This document shows, piece by piece, positions 1 to 7,927 of a stretch of DNA of 45,620 nt; the stretch's first letter is position 1; each line of letters starts with the position of its first letter. This DNA comes from Burkholderiaceae bacterium (GTDB lineage Bacteria; Pseudomonadota; Gammaproteobacteria; Burkholderiales; Burkholderiaceae_C). The notes below the pieces were generated by a model, which worked only from the letters and a program-made list of their open reading frames with translations, searched no databases and had not been told where the DNA came from. The stretch is from assembly GCA_024235855.1 (NCBI GenBank), contig JACKLN010000016.1, forward strand, positions 1 through 45,620, given 5' to 3'. A program made the position numbers and the translations under genes.

Positions 1-570
1 GGCAAGGCCGTCATCACGCCGGCCGACCTGGCGGGCGTGAAGTTCCGCGTGCCCGGCTCGAAGATGCTGCAGCAGTACTACCGCATGGTCGGCGCCAACC
101 CCACGCCGGTGGCCTGGGGCGAGACGCCGTCGGCGATCAAGCAGGGCGTGGCCGACGCGCTGGACCCGGCGGCCGGCGCACTGCACGTGTTCGGCTTCAA
201 GGACATCCTGAGCCACGTCACCTTCACGCGCGCCGTGCCCGACAGCCAGGTCTATTCCTGCAACCTCGCCTGGTTCAACGGTCTGCCCAAGGACGTGCAG
301 GAAGGGATCATGTTCGCGTCGGAGATCACCGCGCAGATGAACCTGGCCAAGGTGCCGTCGGCGCGCAACTACGCGATCGCCGAGCTCGCCACGGCCGGGG
401 TGCAGTTCCACACGCTCAGCGCCGCGCAGCTGGCGGAGTGGGAGAAGACCGGCGGCTACCAGCGCAACGAGTGGGCCGAGTTCCGCAACGAACTGGCCTC
501 CAAGGAGCTGTTCGCCAAGCTGGAGACGGCGGCCAACACGGCGTCGCGCCTGTACGTGCACGACGCCTGA
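1..570 (+). CDS. TRAP transporter substrate-binding protein (DctP family), C-terminal part
   Basis: This is the C-terminal part, about 189 residues, of a periplasmic solute receptor. The reading frame is open from the first base, so the N-terminal half and signal peptide lie upstream of the window. The segment PADLAGVKFRVPGSKM, followed by TPVAWGETPSAIKQGVADA, is the typical DctP/DctP-like core in which the receptor arginine and the hinge strands sit. In the family this protein captures an organic acid anion and delivers it to the DctQ/DctM membrane pair, and both follow directly. The substrate cannot be read from the fragment. The neighbouring dehydrogenases suggest a small hydroxylated acid or sulfonate (inference). 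An internal GTG at 37 is not the start. Confidence 0.93.
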   Translation, partial: GKAVITPADLAGVKFRVPGSKMLQQYYRMVGANPTPVAWGETPSAIKQGVADALDPAAGALHVFGFKDILSHVTFTRAVPDSQVYSCNLAWFNGLPKDVQEGIMFASEITAQMNLAKVPSARNYAIAELATAGVQFHTLSAAQLAEWEKTGGYQRNEWAEFRNELASKELFAKLETAANTASRLYVHDA

Positions 571-610
571 CCTCGACGGCCGCATCCCGCGCGCACAGGC
601 CATCCCCGCC

Positions 611-1144
611 ATGAGCACCTCGACGACCACGCCCGGCACCTGGACCCGGCTCGACCGCAACCTCGAACGCTGGGCACTGCTGGTCTTCTACAGCATGCTC
701 GTCGTGACGATGTCGGTCGAGGTGCTGCGGCGCGAGGTGTTCTCGTACTCGTCGGTCTGGGGCGAGGAGATCGTGCGCTACGCGTTCATCTACCTCGTCT
801 GGATCGGTGCGGCGGCGGCGGTGCGCGAGCGGGCGCACATCCGCATCGACGTGATCTACGAGTTCTGCTCGCCGCGCGTGAAGGCCCTGCTGTACCTGCT
901 GGGCGACCTGGTGATGCTCTTCGTCGCCTGCTTCGCGCTGTACTACTCGTGGGAGAGCGTGGCGGTGAGCGCGAAGTTCGGCTCCGTCTCCCACGGCCTG
1001 CGCGCACCCATGGTGTGGTTCCTGGCCGCGGTGCCGATCGGCTTCCTGCTGATGCTGCACCGCCTGCAGCAGTCGATCCGCCGCGACCTGGCCGACCTCT
1101 TCGCGGGCCGGCCGGTGTTCGAGGGCGAACGGCTGTTCGATTGA
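611..1144 (+). CDS. TRAP transporter small permease (DctQ family)
   Basis: This 177-residue inner-membrane protein has four hydrophobic segments, at about residues 20-40, 55-75, 92-115 and 130-152, the size and layout of DctQ. In the family it forms the membrane complex with DctM and helps dock the periplasmic receptor. It starts 40 bases after the receptor gene and ends 23 bases before the large permease, so the three genes form one transporter unit. The ATG at 611 has no strong Shine-Dalgarno sequence, so translation may depend on coupling to the gene before it. DctQ proteins vary too much for substrate prediction. The family assignment rests on position, length and topology. Confidence 0.92.
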   Translation: MSTSTTTPGTWTRLDRNLERWALLVFYSMLVVTMSVEVLRREVFSYSSVWGEEIVRYAFIYLVWIGAAAAVRERAHIRIDVIYEFCSPRVKALLYLLGDLVMLFVACFALYYSWESVAVSAKFGSVSHGLRAPMVWFLAAVPIGFLLMLHRLQQSIRRDLADLFAGRPVFEGERLFD

Positions 1145-1167
1145 TTCGCGGCTGAAGGACCATCCAC

Positions 1168-2505
1168 GTGAACTCGCTGTTCCCCGGTTCAGAAGCCGAA
1201 GTCCTGTCGCTGGGCTGGAGCTTCTACGGCCCGGTGCTGATCTTCGTCGTGATGATCGCGCTGGGGGTGCCAGTGTGGGCCGCCATCGGCGTCACGTCGA
1301 TCGCGCTGCTGTGGTGGTCCGGCATCCTGCCGATGACGCTGCTGGGCGGGTCACTGTTCGAAGGCATCGATGCCTTCGCGCTCACGGCCGTGCCGCTGTT
1401 CATCCTCACCGGCGACGTGCTCGTGCGCACCGGCCTGAGCCGCAAGTTCATGGACGTGGCCGAGGCGCTGACCAACTGGACCAAGAGCGGCTTCGGCTCG
1501 GCCACGGTGCTGGTCTGCGGCATGTTCAGCGCCATCTCCGGGTCGGACGCCGCAGGTGCCGCTGCCGTGGGGCGCATGACGATCAACCGGCTGGTCGAGT
1601 CCGGCTACCCCAAGCCCTACGCCTGTGCGCTGGTGGCCGCCGGCGCCTGCACCGGCATCCTGATCCCGCCGTCGATCGCCTACATCATCATCGGCCTGGT
1701 GCTGGGCATCTCGGCCTCCACGCTGTTCCAGGCGGCGCTGATCCCGGGCCTGATGATCCTCGCCGGCATCTTCGTCACCAACAGCCTGATCAACCGCAAG
1801 TACGCCTACGAGAAGGGCGTGGCCATCGGTTTCGGCGAGTGGACGGCCAACCTGCTGGGCACGCTCAAGCGCGGCTGGTACGCCTTCATCGTGCCGGCGG
1901 TCATCTTTACCGGCATCTTTTCCGGCAGCCTGACGCCCACCGAGGCCGGCGCCACCGCAGTGGTGGTCACCATCATCATCGGCTTCGTCATCGGCACGCT
2001 GAAGCTGTCGGACTTCCCGGCGATGCTGGTCAGCTCGGCCAAGGTCAACGGCGTGATCCTGCCCATCATCGCCTTCTCGCTGCCGCTGGCGCAAGCGCTG
2101 GCCACGATGGGCGTGCCGCAGGGCTTCGTGGGCCTGGTCACCGGCATCTCCAGCGAGCCCTGGGCCGTCATCCTGATGATGATCGTGATCCTCGTGGCGG
2201 CTGGCTGCGTGATGGAGACCACGCCCAACATCGTGATCCTGGCGCCGCTGCTCAAGCCGCTGGCCGACGAGATCGGCATGAACGAGATCCAGTTCTGCAT
2301 CATGATGATCACGACCCTGGGGGTGGGCTTCATCACACCGCCGCTGGGGCTCAACCTCTTCGTCGTCTCCGGGCTCACGGGCGAATCGATCCTGAAGATT
2401 GCGCGCCGTGCCGTGCCGTTCGTGCTGTCGATGCTGGCCGTGGTGATGCTCATCGCCTTCGTGCCCGAGACCACGACGCTGCTGCTGCCCGACATCTACA
2501 AGTGA
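1168..2505 (+). CDS. TRAP transporter large permease (DctM family)
   Basis: This 445-residue membrane protein of the ion-transporter superfamily has about 12 hydrophobic segments and is the Na+-coupled transport subunit. Family signatures are the early AIGVTSIALLWW-type helix, the SGSDAAGAAAVG stretch near residue 127, and the paired hairpins GILIPPSIAYIII and GVGFITPPLGLNLFV, whose proline-rich re-entrant turns line the substrate site. The start is a GTG at 1168, preceded by a gaagga Shine-Dalgarno at a suitable distance. It follows DctQ and precedes the HisD-family enzyme by 64 bases, consistent with one transcript linking uptake to oxidation. Substrate specificity is not visible. Confidence 0.95.
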   Translation: MNSLFPGSEAEVLSLGWSFYGPVLIFVVMIALGVPVWAAIGVTSIALLWWSGILPMTLLGGSLFEGIDAFALTAVPLFILTGDVLVRTGLSRKFMDVAEALTNWTKSGFGSATVLVCGMFSAISGSDAAGAAAVGRMTINRLVESGYPKPYACALVAAGACTGILIPPSIAYIIIGLVLGISASTLFQAALIPGLMILAGIFVTNSLINRKYAYEKGVAIGFGEWTANLLGTLKRGWYAFIVPAVIFTGIFSGSLTPTEAGATAVVVTIIIGFVIGTLKLSDFPAMLVSSAKVNGVILPIIAFSLPLAQALATMGVPQGFVGLVTGISSEPWAVILMMIVILVAAGCVMETTPNIVILAPLLKPLADEIGMNEIQFCIMMITTLGVGFITPPLGLNLFVVSGLTGESILKIARRAVPFVLSMLAVVMLIAFVPETTTLLLPDIYK

Positions 2506-2569
2506 TCCACCGCCGGGCGCGGCCGCCAGGCGGCGCCTGTCCACTCACCCCATCCGAGAGGGACGCCCC

Positions 2570-3883
2570 ATGAGCACCCGATACCTGAAGAAGGCCACCA
2601 AGACGCCGGAGACCGAGACGGCCACGGCGCAGAACGTCGTCAACGAGATGCTGGCCGAGATCGAGCAGCGCGGCGAGGCCGCCGTGCGTGACTACGCCCG
2701 CAAGCTCGACAAGTGGGAGGGTGAGCTCATCGCCACGCCCGAGCAGCTGGCGGCCAACGCCGAAGCCGTGCCGCTGCAGGTGCGCCAGGACATCGACTTC
2801 GCGATCGAGCAGGTGTCGAAGTTCGCCCGAGCCCAGCGCGACTCGCTGCGCGAGTTCCGCACCGAACTGCACCCGGGCGTCACCGCCGGCCAGCGTGTGC
2901 TGCCGGTCAACGTGGCCGGCTGCTATGCGCCGGCCGGACGCTACGCCCACATCGCGTCGGCCTACATGGGCGTCGCCACCGCCAAGGCCGCCGGCGTGAA
3001 GACCATCATCGCCTGCTCGGGCCCGTTCCGTGGCGGGCCGATGCACCCGTACCTGATGTACGCCTTCCACAAGGCGGGTGCCGACGTGATCATGACCCTG
3101 GGCGGCGTGCAGGCCATCGCCACCATGGCCTACGGCCTGTTCACCGGCAAGCCGGCCGACGTGATCGTCGGCCCGGGCAACAAGTTCGTCGCCGAGGCCA
3201 AGCGCACGCTGTTCGGCAAGGTCGGCATCGACGTCTTCGCCGGCCCGTCGGAGGTGGCGGTGATCGCCGACGACAGCGCCGACCCGGCCATCGTCGCCAG
3301 CGACCTGGTGGGCCAGGCGGAGCACGGCCACGAGTCGCCGGCCTGGCTGTTCACCACCAGCGAAGCGCTGGCGCAGGACGTGATGCAGCGCGTGCCCGCG
3401 CTGATCGACCAACTGCCGCCCACCGCACGCGACGCGGCCGGCGCGGCCTGGCGGGACTACGGTGAGGTCATCGTCTGCGACACCCGCGAGGAGGTGGTGG
3501 AGGTCTCGGACCGCTACGCGTCGGAGCACCTGGAGGTGCAGACCCGCGACCTCGACTGGTGGCTGGAGAACCTGACCTGCTACGGCTCGCTGTTCCTCGG
3601 GGAGGAGACCACCGTGGCCTATGGCGACAAGGCCAGCGGGCCCAACCACGTGCTGCCCACGAAGGGCGCGGCGCGCTACTCCGGCGGCCTGTCGGTGCAC
3701 AAGTTCATGAAGACCTTCACCTGGCAACGCATGACGCGCGAGGCGGCGCGCGACATCGGCGAGGTCACGGCGCGCATCTCCCGCCTGGAAGGCATGGAGG
3801 CGCATGCGCGCACCGCCGACGACCGGCTGGCCAAGTACTTCCCGGCGCAGGCCTTCGAGCTCGGCGAACCGGTGAAGGTGTGA
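2570..3883 (+). CDS. Histidinol-dehydrogenase-family enzyme, candidate sulfopropanediol 3-dehydrogenase (HpsN-like)
   Basis: This 437-residue protein belongs to the HisD family, which oxidises a primary alcohol in two NAD+-dependent steps to a carboxylate. The zinc ligands expected from E. coli HisD are present as Q249, H252, D353 and H412, and the catalytic Glu-His pair is E319-H320. True histidine-pathway enzymes carry PAGPSE and a C-terminal LSVLDFLKR-type stretch. Here these read FAGPSE and GGLSVHKFMKTFTW, the form I associate with HpsN, the dihydroxypropanesulfonate 3-dehydrogenase of Cupriavidus pinatubonensis. No other his gene is nearby; the neighbours are a TRAP importer and two more alcohol dehydrogenases. 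A catabolic role is therefore far likelier than histidine synthesis. The exact substrate is inferred; a carboxylate analogue giving malate or tartrate is a real alternative. Confidence 0.85.
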   Translation: MSTRYLKKATKTPETETATAQNVVNEMLAEIEQRGEAAVRDYARKLDKWEGELIATPEQLAANAEAVPLQVRQDIDFAIEQVSKFARAQRDSLREFRTELHPGVTAGQRVLPVNVAGCYAPAGRYAHIASAYMGVATAKAAGVKTIIACSGPFRGGPMHPYLMYAFHKAGADVIMTLGGVQAIATMAYGLFTGKPADVIVGPGNKFVAEAKRTLFGKVGIDVFAGPSEVAVIADDSADPAIVASDLVGQAEHGHESPAWLFTTSEALAQDVMQRVPALIDQLPPTARDAAGAAWRDYGEVIVCDTREEVVEVSDRYASEHLEVQTRDLDWWLENLTCYGSLFLGEETTVAYGDKASGPNHVLPTKGAARYSGGLSVHKFMKTFTWQRMTREAARDIGEVTARISRLEGMEAHARTADDRLAKYFPAQAFELGEPVKV

Positions 3884-3888
3884 ACACG

Positions 3889-4659
3889 ATGGCCGTTGGC
3901 GCGAGCTTCGACCTGACCGGGCGCCGCGCGCTGGTGACCGGGGGCAACTCCGGCATCGGCGAGGCGATGGCGCTGGCGCTGGGCCGTGCCGGTGCGCGCG
4001 TGCTGCTGGTGGCGCGGCGGCCGGCCGAGCTGGACGCGGCCGCCGAGCGGCTGCGCAGCGAGGGCATCGACGCTGGCGTGCTGCCGGCCGACCTGGCGGC
4101 GCTGCCGGAACTGCATGCGGTGGCGGCGCAGGCCGAGCAGGCGCTGGGCGGTGGCGTGGACATCCTCGTCAACGCCGCCGGCGTGAACCTGCGCCAGCCC
4201 TTCGAGGCGGTGACGCCCGAGGCCTGGCAGCTGCAGCTGGCGCTGCACCTGGGCGCGCCCTTCTTCCTGACCCAGGCGCTGGCCCCGGGTATGCGGGACC
4301 GCGGCTGGGGCCGCATCCTCAACATCGCCTCGCTGCAGAGCATGCGCGCCTTCGCCGACAGCGCCCCGTACGGCGCCGGCAAGGGCGGCATCGTGCAGCT
4401 CACGCGCGCCATCGCGCAGGCCTGGTCGCCGCACGGCATCACCTGCAACGCCATCGGCCCCGGCTTCTTCCCGACCGCGCTGACGGCGCCGGTGTTCGCC
4501 GATGCCGCGCTGGCCGATCGCCACGCCGCGCAGACCTGCATCGGCCGCAACGGCCGCCTGGAGGACCTGCACGGCCCCACCGTGTTCCTGTGCAGCGACG
4601 CCGCGGCCTACGTCACCGGGCAGACGCTGATGGTGGATGGCGGCTACACGGCGCGTTAG
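3889..4659 (+). CDS. Short-chain dehydrogenase/reductase (SDR), classical type
   Basis: This 256-residue NAD(P)-dependent oxidoreductase has the nucleotide-binding turn TGGNSGIG at residues 17-24, an NAAG motif near residue 91, and catalytic S148, Y161 and K165 (YGAGK). It ends in the usual VTGQTLMVDGGY segment. It starts five bases after the HisD-family gene. A GTG at 3880 overlaps that gene's stop codon and is an alternative start, but the ATG at 3889 has gaaggtg at a better distance. In known dihydroxypropanesulfonate clusters two 2-dehydrogenases (HpsO and HpsP) invert the secondary alcohol before HpsN acts. This SDR and the zinc enzyme after it could be such a pair (inference from context). 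An unrelated polyol oxidation is also possible. Confidence 0.9.
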   Translation: MAVGASFDLTGRRALVTGGNSGIGEAMALALGRAGARVLLVARRPAELDAAAERLRSEGIDAGVLPADLAALPELHAVAAQAEQALGGGVDILVNAAGVNLRQPFEAVTPEAWQLQLALHLGAPFFLTQALAPGMRDRGWGRILNIASLQSMRAFADSAPYGAGKGGIVQLTRAIAQAWSPHGITCNAIGPGFFPTALTAPVFADAALADRHAAQTCIGRNGRLEDLHGPTVFLCSDAAAYVTGQTLMVDGGYTAR

Positions 4660-4684
4660 TGCCCAGGAATCCAGGAGAACGTAC

Positions 4685-5686
4685 ATGCAAGCACTCGTCT
4701 ACACGAAACCCGGCGAACTACAGCTGCAGGAGCGGCCGCACCCGGCGCTCGACGCCGGCGAGGTGGTGCTGCAGATCGAGGCCGTGGGCATCTGCGGATC
4801 GGACATGCATGCCTGGCACGGGCACGACCCGCGGCGCAAGCCTGGGCTGGTGCTGGGCCACGAGTTCGTCGGCCGCATCGCCGAGACGGCCGCGCCCGGC
4901 TTCGACGCCGGCACGCGCTGGACGGGCAACCCGCTGATCACCTGTGGCACCTGTGAGTACTGCGTGCAGGGCCGCAACAACCTGTGCGCCAACCGCACCA
5001 TGGTCGGCATGACGCGGCCGGGGGCCTACGCGCAGTACATGAGCATTCCGGCGGCGTCGCTGGTGGCCATCCCGCAGGACATGCCGGCGCGCACCGCCGC
5101 GCTCACCGAGCCTGCGGCCACGGCCTGGCACGCGATCAACCTGAGCATCCGTGCGCTGGTGCGGCCACTGCACGAGTGCCGCGTGCTGGTGATCGGCGGC
5201 GGCGCCATCGGCATGCTGGCGGCGCTGCTGTTCCGGCAGCTGGGCGTCACGCGGCTGACCGTGACCGAGCTGAACCCGAAGCGGCGAGCCACCATCGCCC
5301 GCGCCGTGGGCTGCGAGGTGATCGACCCGCGCGACACGCCGCTGGAGGAGTCGGCGTACGACCACGTGATGGACGCGGTGGGCGCCAAGGTCACGCGCCA
5401 GCAGGCGCTGGCGGCCATCAAGCCCGGCGGCGTGGTCATGCACGTGGGCCTGCAGGACTGGGCCAGCGAGATCGACATGCGCAAGCTCACGCTGGCCGAG
5501 ATCACGCTGCTGGGCACCTACACCTACACCACGGCCGACCTGCGCGCCACCGTGGCGGCGCTGCACCAGGGCCAGTTCGGCGACCTGGCCTGGGTGGAGG
5601 AGCGCGCGTTGGCCGACGGGCCGCAGGCCTTCGTCGACCTCGACAGCGGGGCCAGTGCCGCGCCGAAGATCGTGCTGCGGCCTTGA
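4685..5686 (+). CDS. Zinc-dependent medium-chain alcohol dehydrogenase
   Basis: This 333-residue cytosolic enzyme is of the sorbitol/threonine dehydrogenase branch. The catalytic zinc site is visible as C37 in GICGSD and H59-E60 in LGHEF. The structural zinc lobe has four cysteines at 87, 90, 93 and 101. The Rossmann turn is VIGGGAIGM, near residue 172. The ATG at 4685 has a clear aggag ribosome-binding site 7 bases upstream and follows the SDR by 25 bases. It ends the first forward block, and the next gene on the opposite strand ends 14 bases away. With the SDR it would give two oppositely specific alcohol dehydrogenases able to racemise a secondary alcohol through the ketone (inference). 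Confidence 0.92.
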   Translation: MQALVYTKPGELQLQERPHPALDAGEVVLQIEAVGICGSDMHAWHGHDPRRKPGLVLGHEFVGRIAETAAPGFDAGTRWTGNPLITCGTCEYCVQGRNNLCANRTMVGMTRPGAYAQYMSIPAASLVAIPQDMPARTAALTEPAATAWHAINLSIRALVRPLHECRVLVIGGGAIGMLAALLFRQLGVTRLTVTELNPKRRATIARAVGCEVIDPRDTPLEESAYDHVMDAVGAKVTRQQALAAIKPGGVVMHVGLQDWASEIDMRKLTLAEITLLGTYTYTTADLRATVAALHQGQFGDLAWVEERALADGPQAFVDLDSGASAAPKIVLRP

Positions 5687-5700
5687 GCGCCGACGCCGGG

Positions 5701-6651
5701 TCAGCCGGACGGTGGACGCGACCAGTCGGCCTGCGCCAGCGCGCCGGCCAGGTAGTCGCGCAGCTGGCGCACGCGCAGCGGCGTGGGCCGCAGCGGGTCG
5801 CGCGGCGGGGTCAGGAAGTTGATGGCGTCGAGCATCGCCCACTCCGGCAGCACCTGCACCAGGCGGCCGGCGGCGATCAGCGGCTGCACGTCCCAGGTGG
5901 AGCGCAGCATCAGGCCGTGGCCGGCCAGGCACCAGTCGCGCACCACCTCGCCGAAGTTGCTGGCCAGCGGGCCGCTGACGCGCACCGTCTGCGCGGCACG
6001 GCCGCGCTTGAGCGCATCGAGCCGCCAGTGGGTGGGGAGCATGTCGTTCTCGCGCACGACGAGGCAGCGGTGCCGGCTGAGGTCGGCCGGGGTCTGCGGC
6101 ACGCCGTGGCGGGCCAGGTAGGACGGTGCGCCGACGACGAGGCGGCGGTTGGGTGCCAGCCGACGCGCCACGAGTGCGCCGTGGCGCGGGCCGAACAGCC
6201 ACACTGCGGCGTCGAAGCCGGCGGCGCCGGCGGTGGCCAGGTCGGGCAGCTGGTCGGTGAGCTGCAGCGTGAGTTCCAGGTCCGGGTGCTGCTGCTGGAA
6301 GCGCGCCAGCAGCGGTGCCAGCCACACACGCCCGAAGCCATAGGTGCTGACCAGGCGGATGCGGCCCTGCAGCCGGCCAGCGCCTTCGGTGAGTTGCTGC
6401 TCCAGCCGGGTCAGCCCGGCCAGCAGTTCGCGGCCGGCGGTGATCGCCAGTTCGCCCTCGGCCGTGAGCCGCAGGCGGCGTGTGCTGCGCTCCACCAGGC
6501 GCACGCCCAGGCGCGATTCCAGCGCCGCCAGGCGCTTGGTCACCGCCGGTGGCGCCAGTTCCAGCACGCGTGCGGCACCGGCCAGCGTGCCGGCCGAGAC
6601 GATGCGGTCCAGCAGCACCAGGTCGTCGCTGTGCAGTCGCAGTGTTTCCAT
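5701..6651 (-). CDS. LysR-family transcriptional regulator
   Basis: This 316-residue protein has an N-terminal winged helix-turn-helix (LAGAARVLELAPPAVTKRLAALE, residues about 20-42, seen as the usual spaced pattern) and a periplasmic-binding-protein-like effector domain. It begins at METLRLHSDDL; longer upstream frames would run through the intergenic promoter region. It is divergent from the tartrate/D-malate dehydrogenase gene with 92 bases between starts. This is the dmlR-dmlA layout of E. coli, in which the LysR protein responds to malate. A perfect 6-3-6 palindrome lies across its own start codon, suggesting autoregulation. It probably controls the dehydrogenase-transporter operon and perhaps the TRAP block. 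The effector is unknown. Confidence 0.92.
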   Translation of the reverse strand: METLRLHSDDLVLLDRIVSAGTLAGAARVLELAPPAVTKRLAALESRLGVRLVERSTRRLRLTAEGELAITAGRELLAGLTRLEQQLTEGAGRLQGRIRLVSTYGFGRVWLAPLLARFQQQHPDLELTLQLTDQLPDLATAGAAGFDAAVWLFGPRHGALVARRLAPNRRLVVGAPSYLARHGVPQTPADLSRHRCLVVRENDMLPTHWRLDALKRGRAAQTVRVSGPLASNFGEVVRDWCLAGHGLMLRSTWDVQPLIAAGRLVQVLPEWAMLDAINFLTPPRDPLRPTPLRVRQLRDYLAGALAQADWSRPPSG

Positions 6652-6659
6652 GGTGGAAA
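6645..6659. promoter_or_regulatory. Inverted repeat over the LysR start codon, candidate operator
   Basis: The arms TTTCCA and TGGAAA flank TGG, giving a perfect 15-base palindrome. It fits the T-N11-A pattern of LysR binding sites in three registers (for example T6645 and A6657). The regulator's ATG (6651-6649 on the reverse strand) lies inside it, so a bound protein would block its own gene. Binding by this regulator is an inference. Confidence 0.5.
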
Positions 6660-6681
6660 TGCAGAGTGTGCTCCGGCGCGA

Positions 6682-6711
6682 TTGTGCGGCCGGCACCCGA
6701 CTGCCCAGAAT
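6682..6711 (+). promoter_or_regulatory. Possible promoter of the tartrate/D-malate dehydrogenase operon
   Basis: TTGTGC (6682-6687) and CAGAAT (6706-6711) are separated by 18 bases and lie 32 bases before the start codon. The match to sigma-70 elements is partial, as expected for an activator-dependent promoter. The palindrome at 6645-6659 lies just upstream of it. Confidence 0.3.
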
Positions 6712-6743
6712 CGGCCTCGTCACGACTCCCTGGATCGCACCCC

Positions 6744-7847
6744 ATGAGCACCCATCGCATCGCCGTGCTGCCCGGCGACGGCATCGGCAAGGAAGTGATG
6801 CCCGAAGGCCTGCGCGCGCTCGACGCCGCGGCGCGCCGCTTCGGCATCGCGCTGCAGCTCGACCACTTCGACTTCGCCTGCGTGGAGCATTGGCAGAAGC
6901 ACGGCGACTACCTGCCGCCCGACTGGAAGGACCGCATCGGCGGCCACGACGCCATCTTCTACGGCGCCGTCGGCTGGCCGGCCCTGGTGCCCGACCATGT
7001 CTCGCTGTGGGGCAGCCTGATCAAGTTCCGCCGCGAGTTCGACCAGTACATCAACCTGCGCCCGGCCAAGCTGATGCCCGGCATCCGCAGCCCGCTGGTG
7101 GACCGCCAGGGCCAGCCGCTGGCGCCCGGCGCGATCGACATGCTGATCGTGCGCGAGAACACCGAAGGCGAGTATTCCAGCGTCGGCGGCCGCATGTACG
7201 CCGGCACGCCGCGTGAGATCGTGATCCAGGAAACCGTGATGTCGCGCACCGGCGTCGACCGCGTGCTGAAGTTCGCCTTCGACCTGGCCATGCGCCGCCC
7301 GCGCAAGAAGCTCACCTCGGCCACCAAGAGCAACGGTATCTCGATCACGATGCCGTACTGGGACGAACGCGTGGCCGAGATGGCCAAGGCCTACCCCGAC
7401 ATCGCGGTCGACCAGTTCCACATCGACATCCTGACCGCGCACTTCGTGCAGCGGCCGCAGCAGTTCGACGTGGTGGTGGCCAGCAACCTGTTCGGCGACA
7501 TCCTCTCCGACCTGGGCCCGGCCTGCACCGGCACCATCGGCATCGCGCCGTCGGCCAACCTCAACCCCACGCGCGAATGGCCCAGCCTGTTCGAGCCGGT
7601 GCACGGCTCGGCACCCGACATCGCCGGCAAGTGGATCGCCAACCCCATCGGCCAGATCTGGTCGGCCGCGATGATGCTGGACTTCCTGGGCCACACCGAT
7701 GCGCACGACGCCATCGTCGCCGCCATCGAGGCCATGCTGGCCGACCCGCACGCGCCACGCACGCCGGACCTCGGCGGCACCGCGGGCACGGTGGACGTGG
7801 GCAAGGCCATCGCCGAGCGCATCGCCGCCGGGGGCGGTGCGGGTTGA
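6744..7847 (+). CDS. ttuC: Tartrate dehydrogenase / D-malate dehydrogenase (decarboxylating)
   Basis: This 367-residue protein belongs to the isocitrate/isopropylmalate dehydrogenase family and matches the TtuC/DmlA branch. It has PGDGIGKE at the N-terminus, VRENTEGEYSSVGG for substrate binding, SATKSNG with the catalytic lysine, ASNLFGDILSDLGPA for metal binding, and IAPSANLNP with EPVHGSAPDI. The family oxidises a 2-hydroxyacid carrying a 3-carboxylate with NAD+ and Mg2+/Mn2+ and releases CO2; D-malate gives pyruvate, and tartrate gives several products. The ATG at 6744 fits homologue starts although no strong ribosome-binding site precedes it. It opens an operon with the TTT transporter and two further hydroxyacid dehydrogenases. 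Known sulfolactate clusters do not need this enzyme, so it may show that the real substrate is a dicarboxylate (inference). Confidence 0.92.
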   Translation: MSTHRIAVLPGDGIGKEVMPEGLRALDAAARRFGIALQLDHFDFACVEHWQKHGDYLPPDWKDRIGGHDAIFYGAVGWPALVPDHVSLWGSLIKFRREFDQYINLRPAKLMPGIRSPLVDRQGQPLAPGAIDMLIVRENTEGEYSSVGGRMYAGTPREIVIQETVMSRTGVDRVLKFAFDLAMRRPRKKLTSATKSNGISITMPYWDERVAEMAKAYPDIAVDQFHIDILTAHFVQRPQQFDVVVASNLFGDILSDLGPACTGTIGIAPSANLNPTREWPSLFEPVHGSAPDIAGKWIANPIGQIWSAAMMLDFLGHTDAHDAIVAAIEAMLADPHAPRTPDLGGTAGTVDVGKAIAERIAAGGGAG

Positions 7848-7927
7848 TGCCGATGCCCTGAGCCGCCGTCCCCGGGCAGCCTTGCCCTCTTCGTTCATCC
7901 GCCCCACAGACCACCAAGGAGACACGC

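Noticed and set aside
2570..3883. HisD as part of histidine biosynthesis
   Set aside because: No other his genes are present, the context is transport and alcohol dehydrogenases, and the substrate-side motifs differ.
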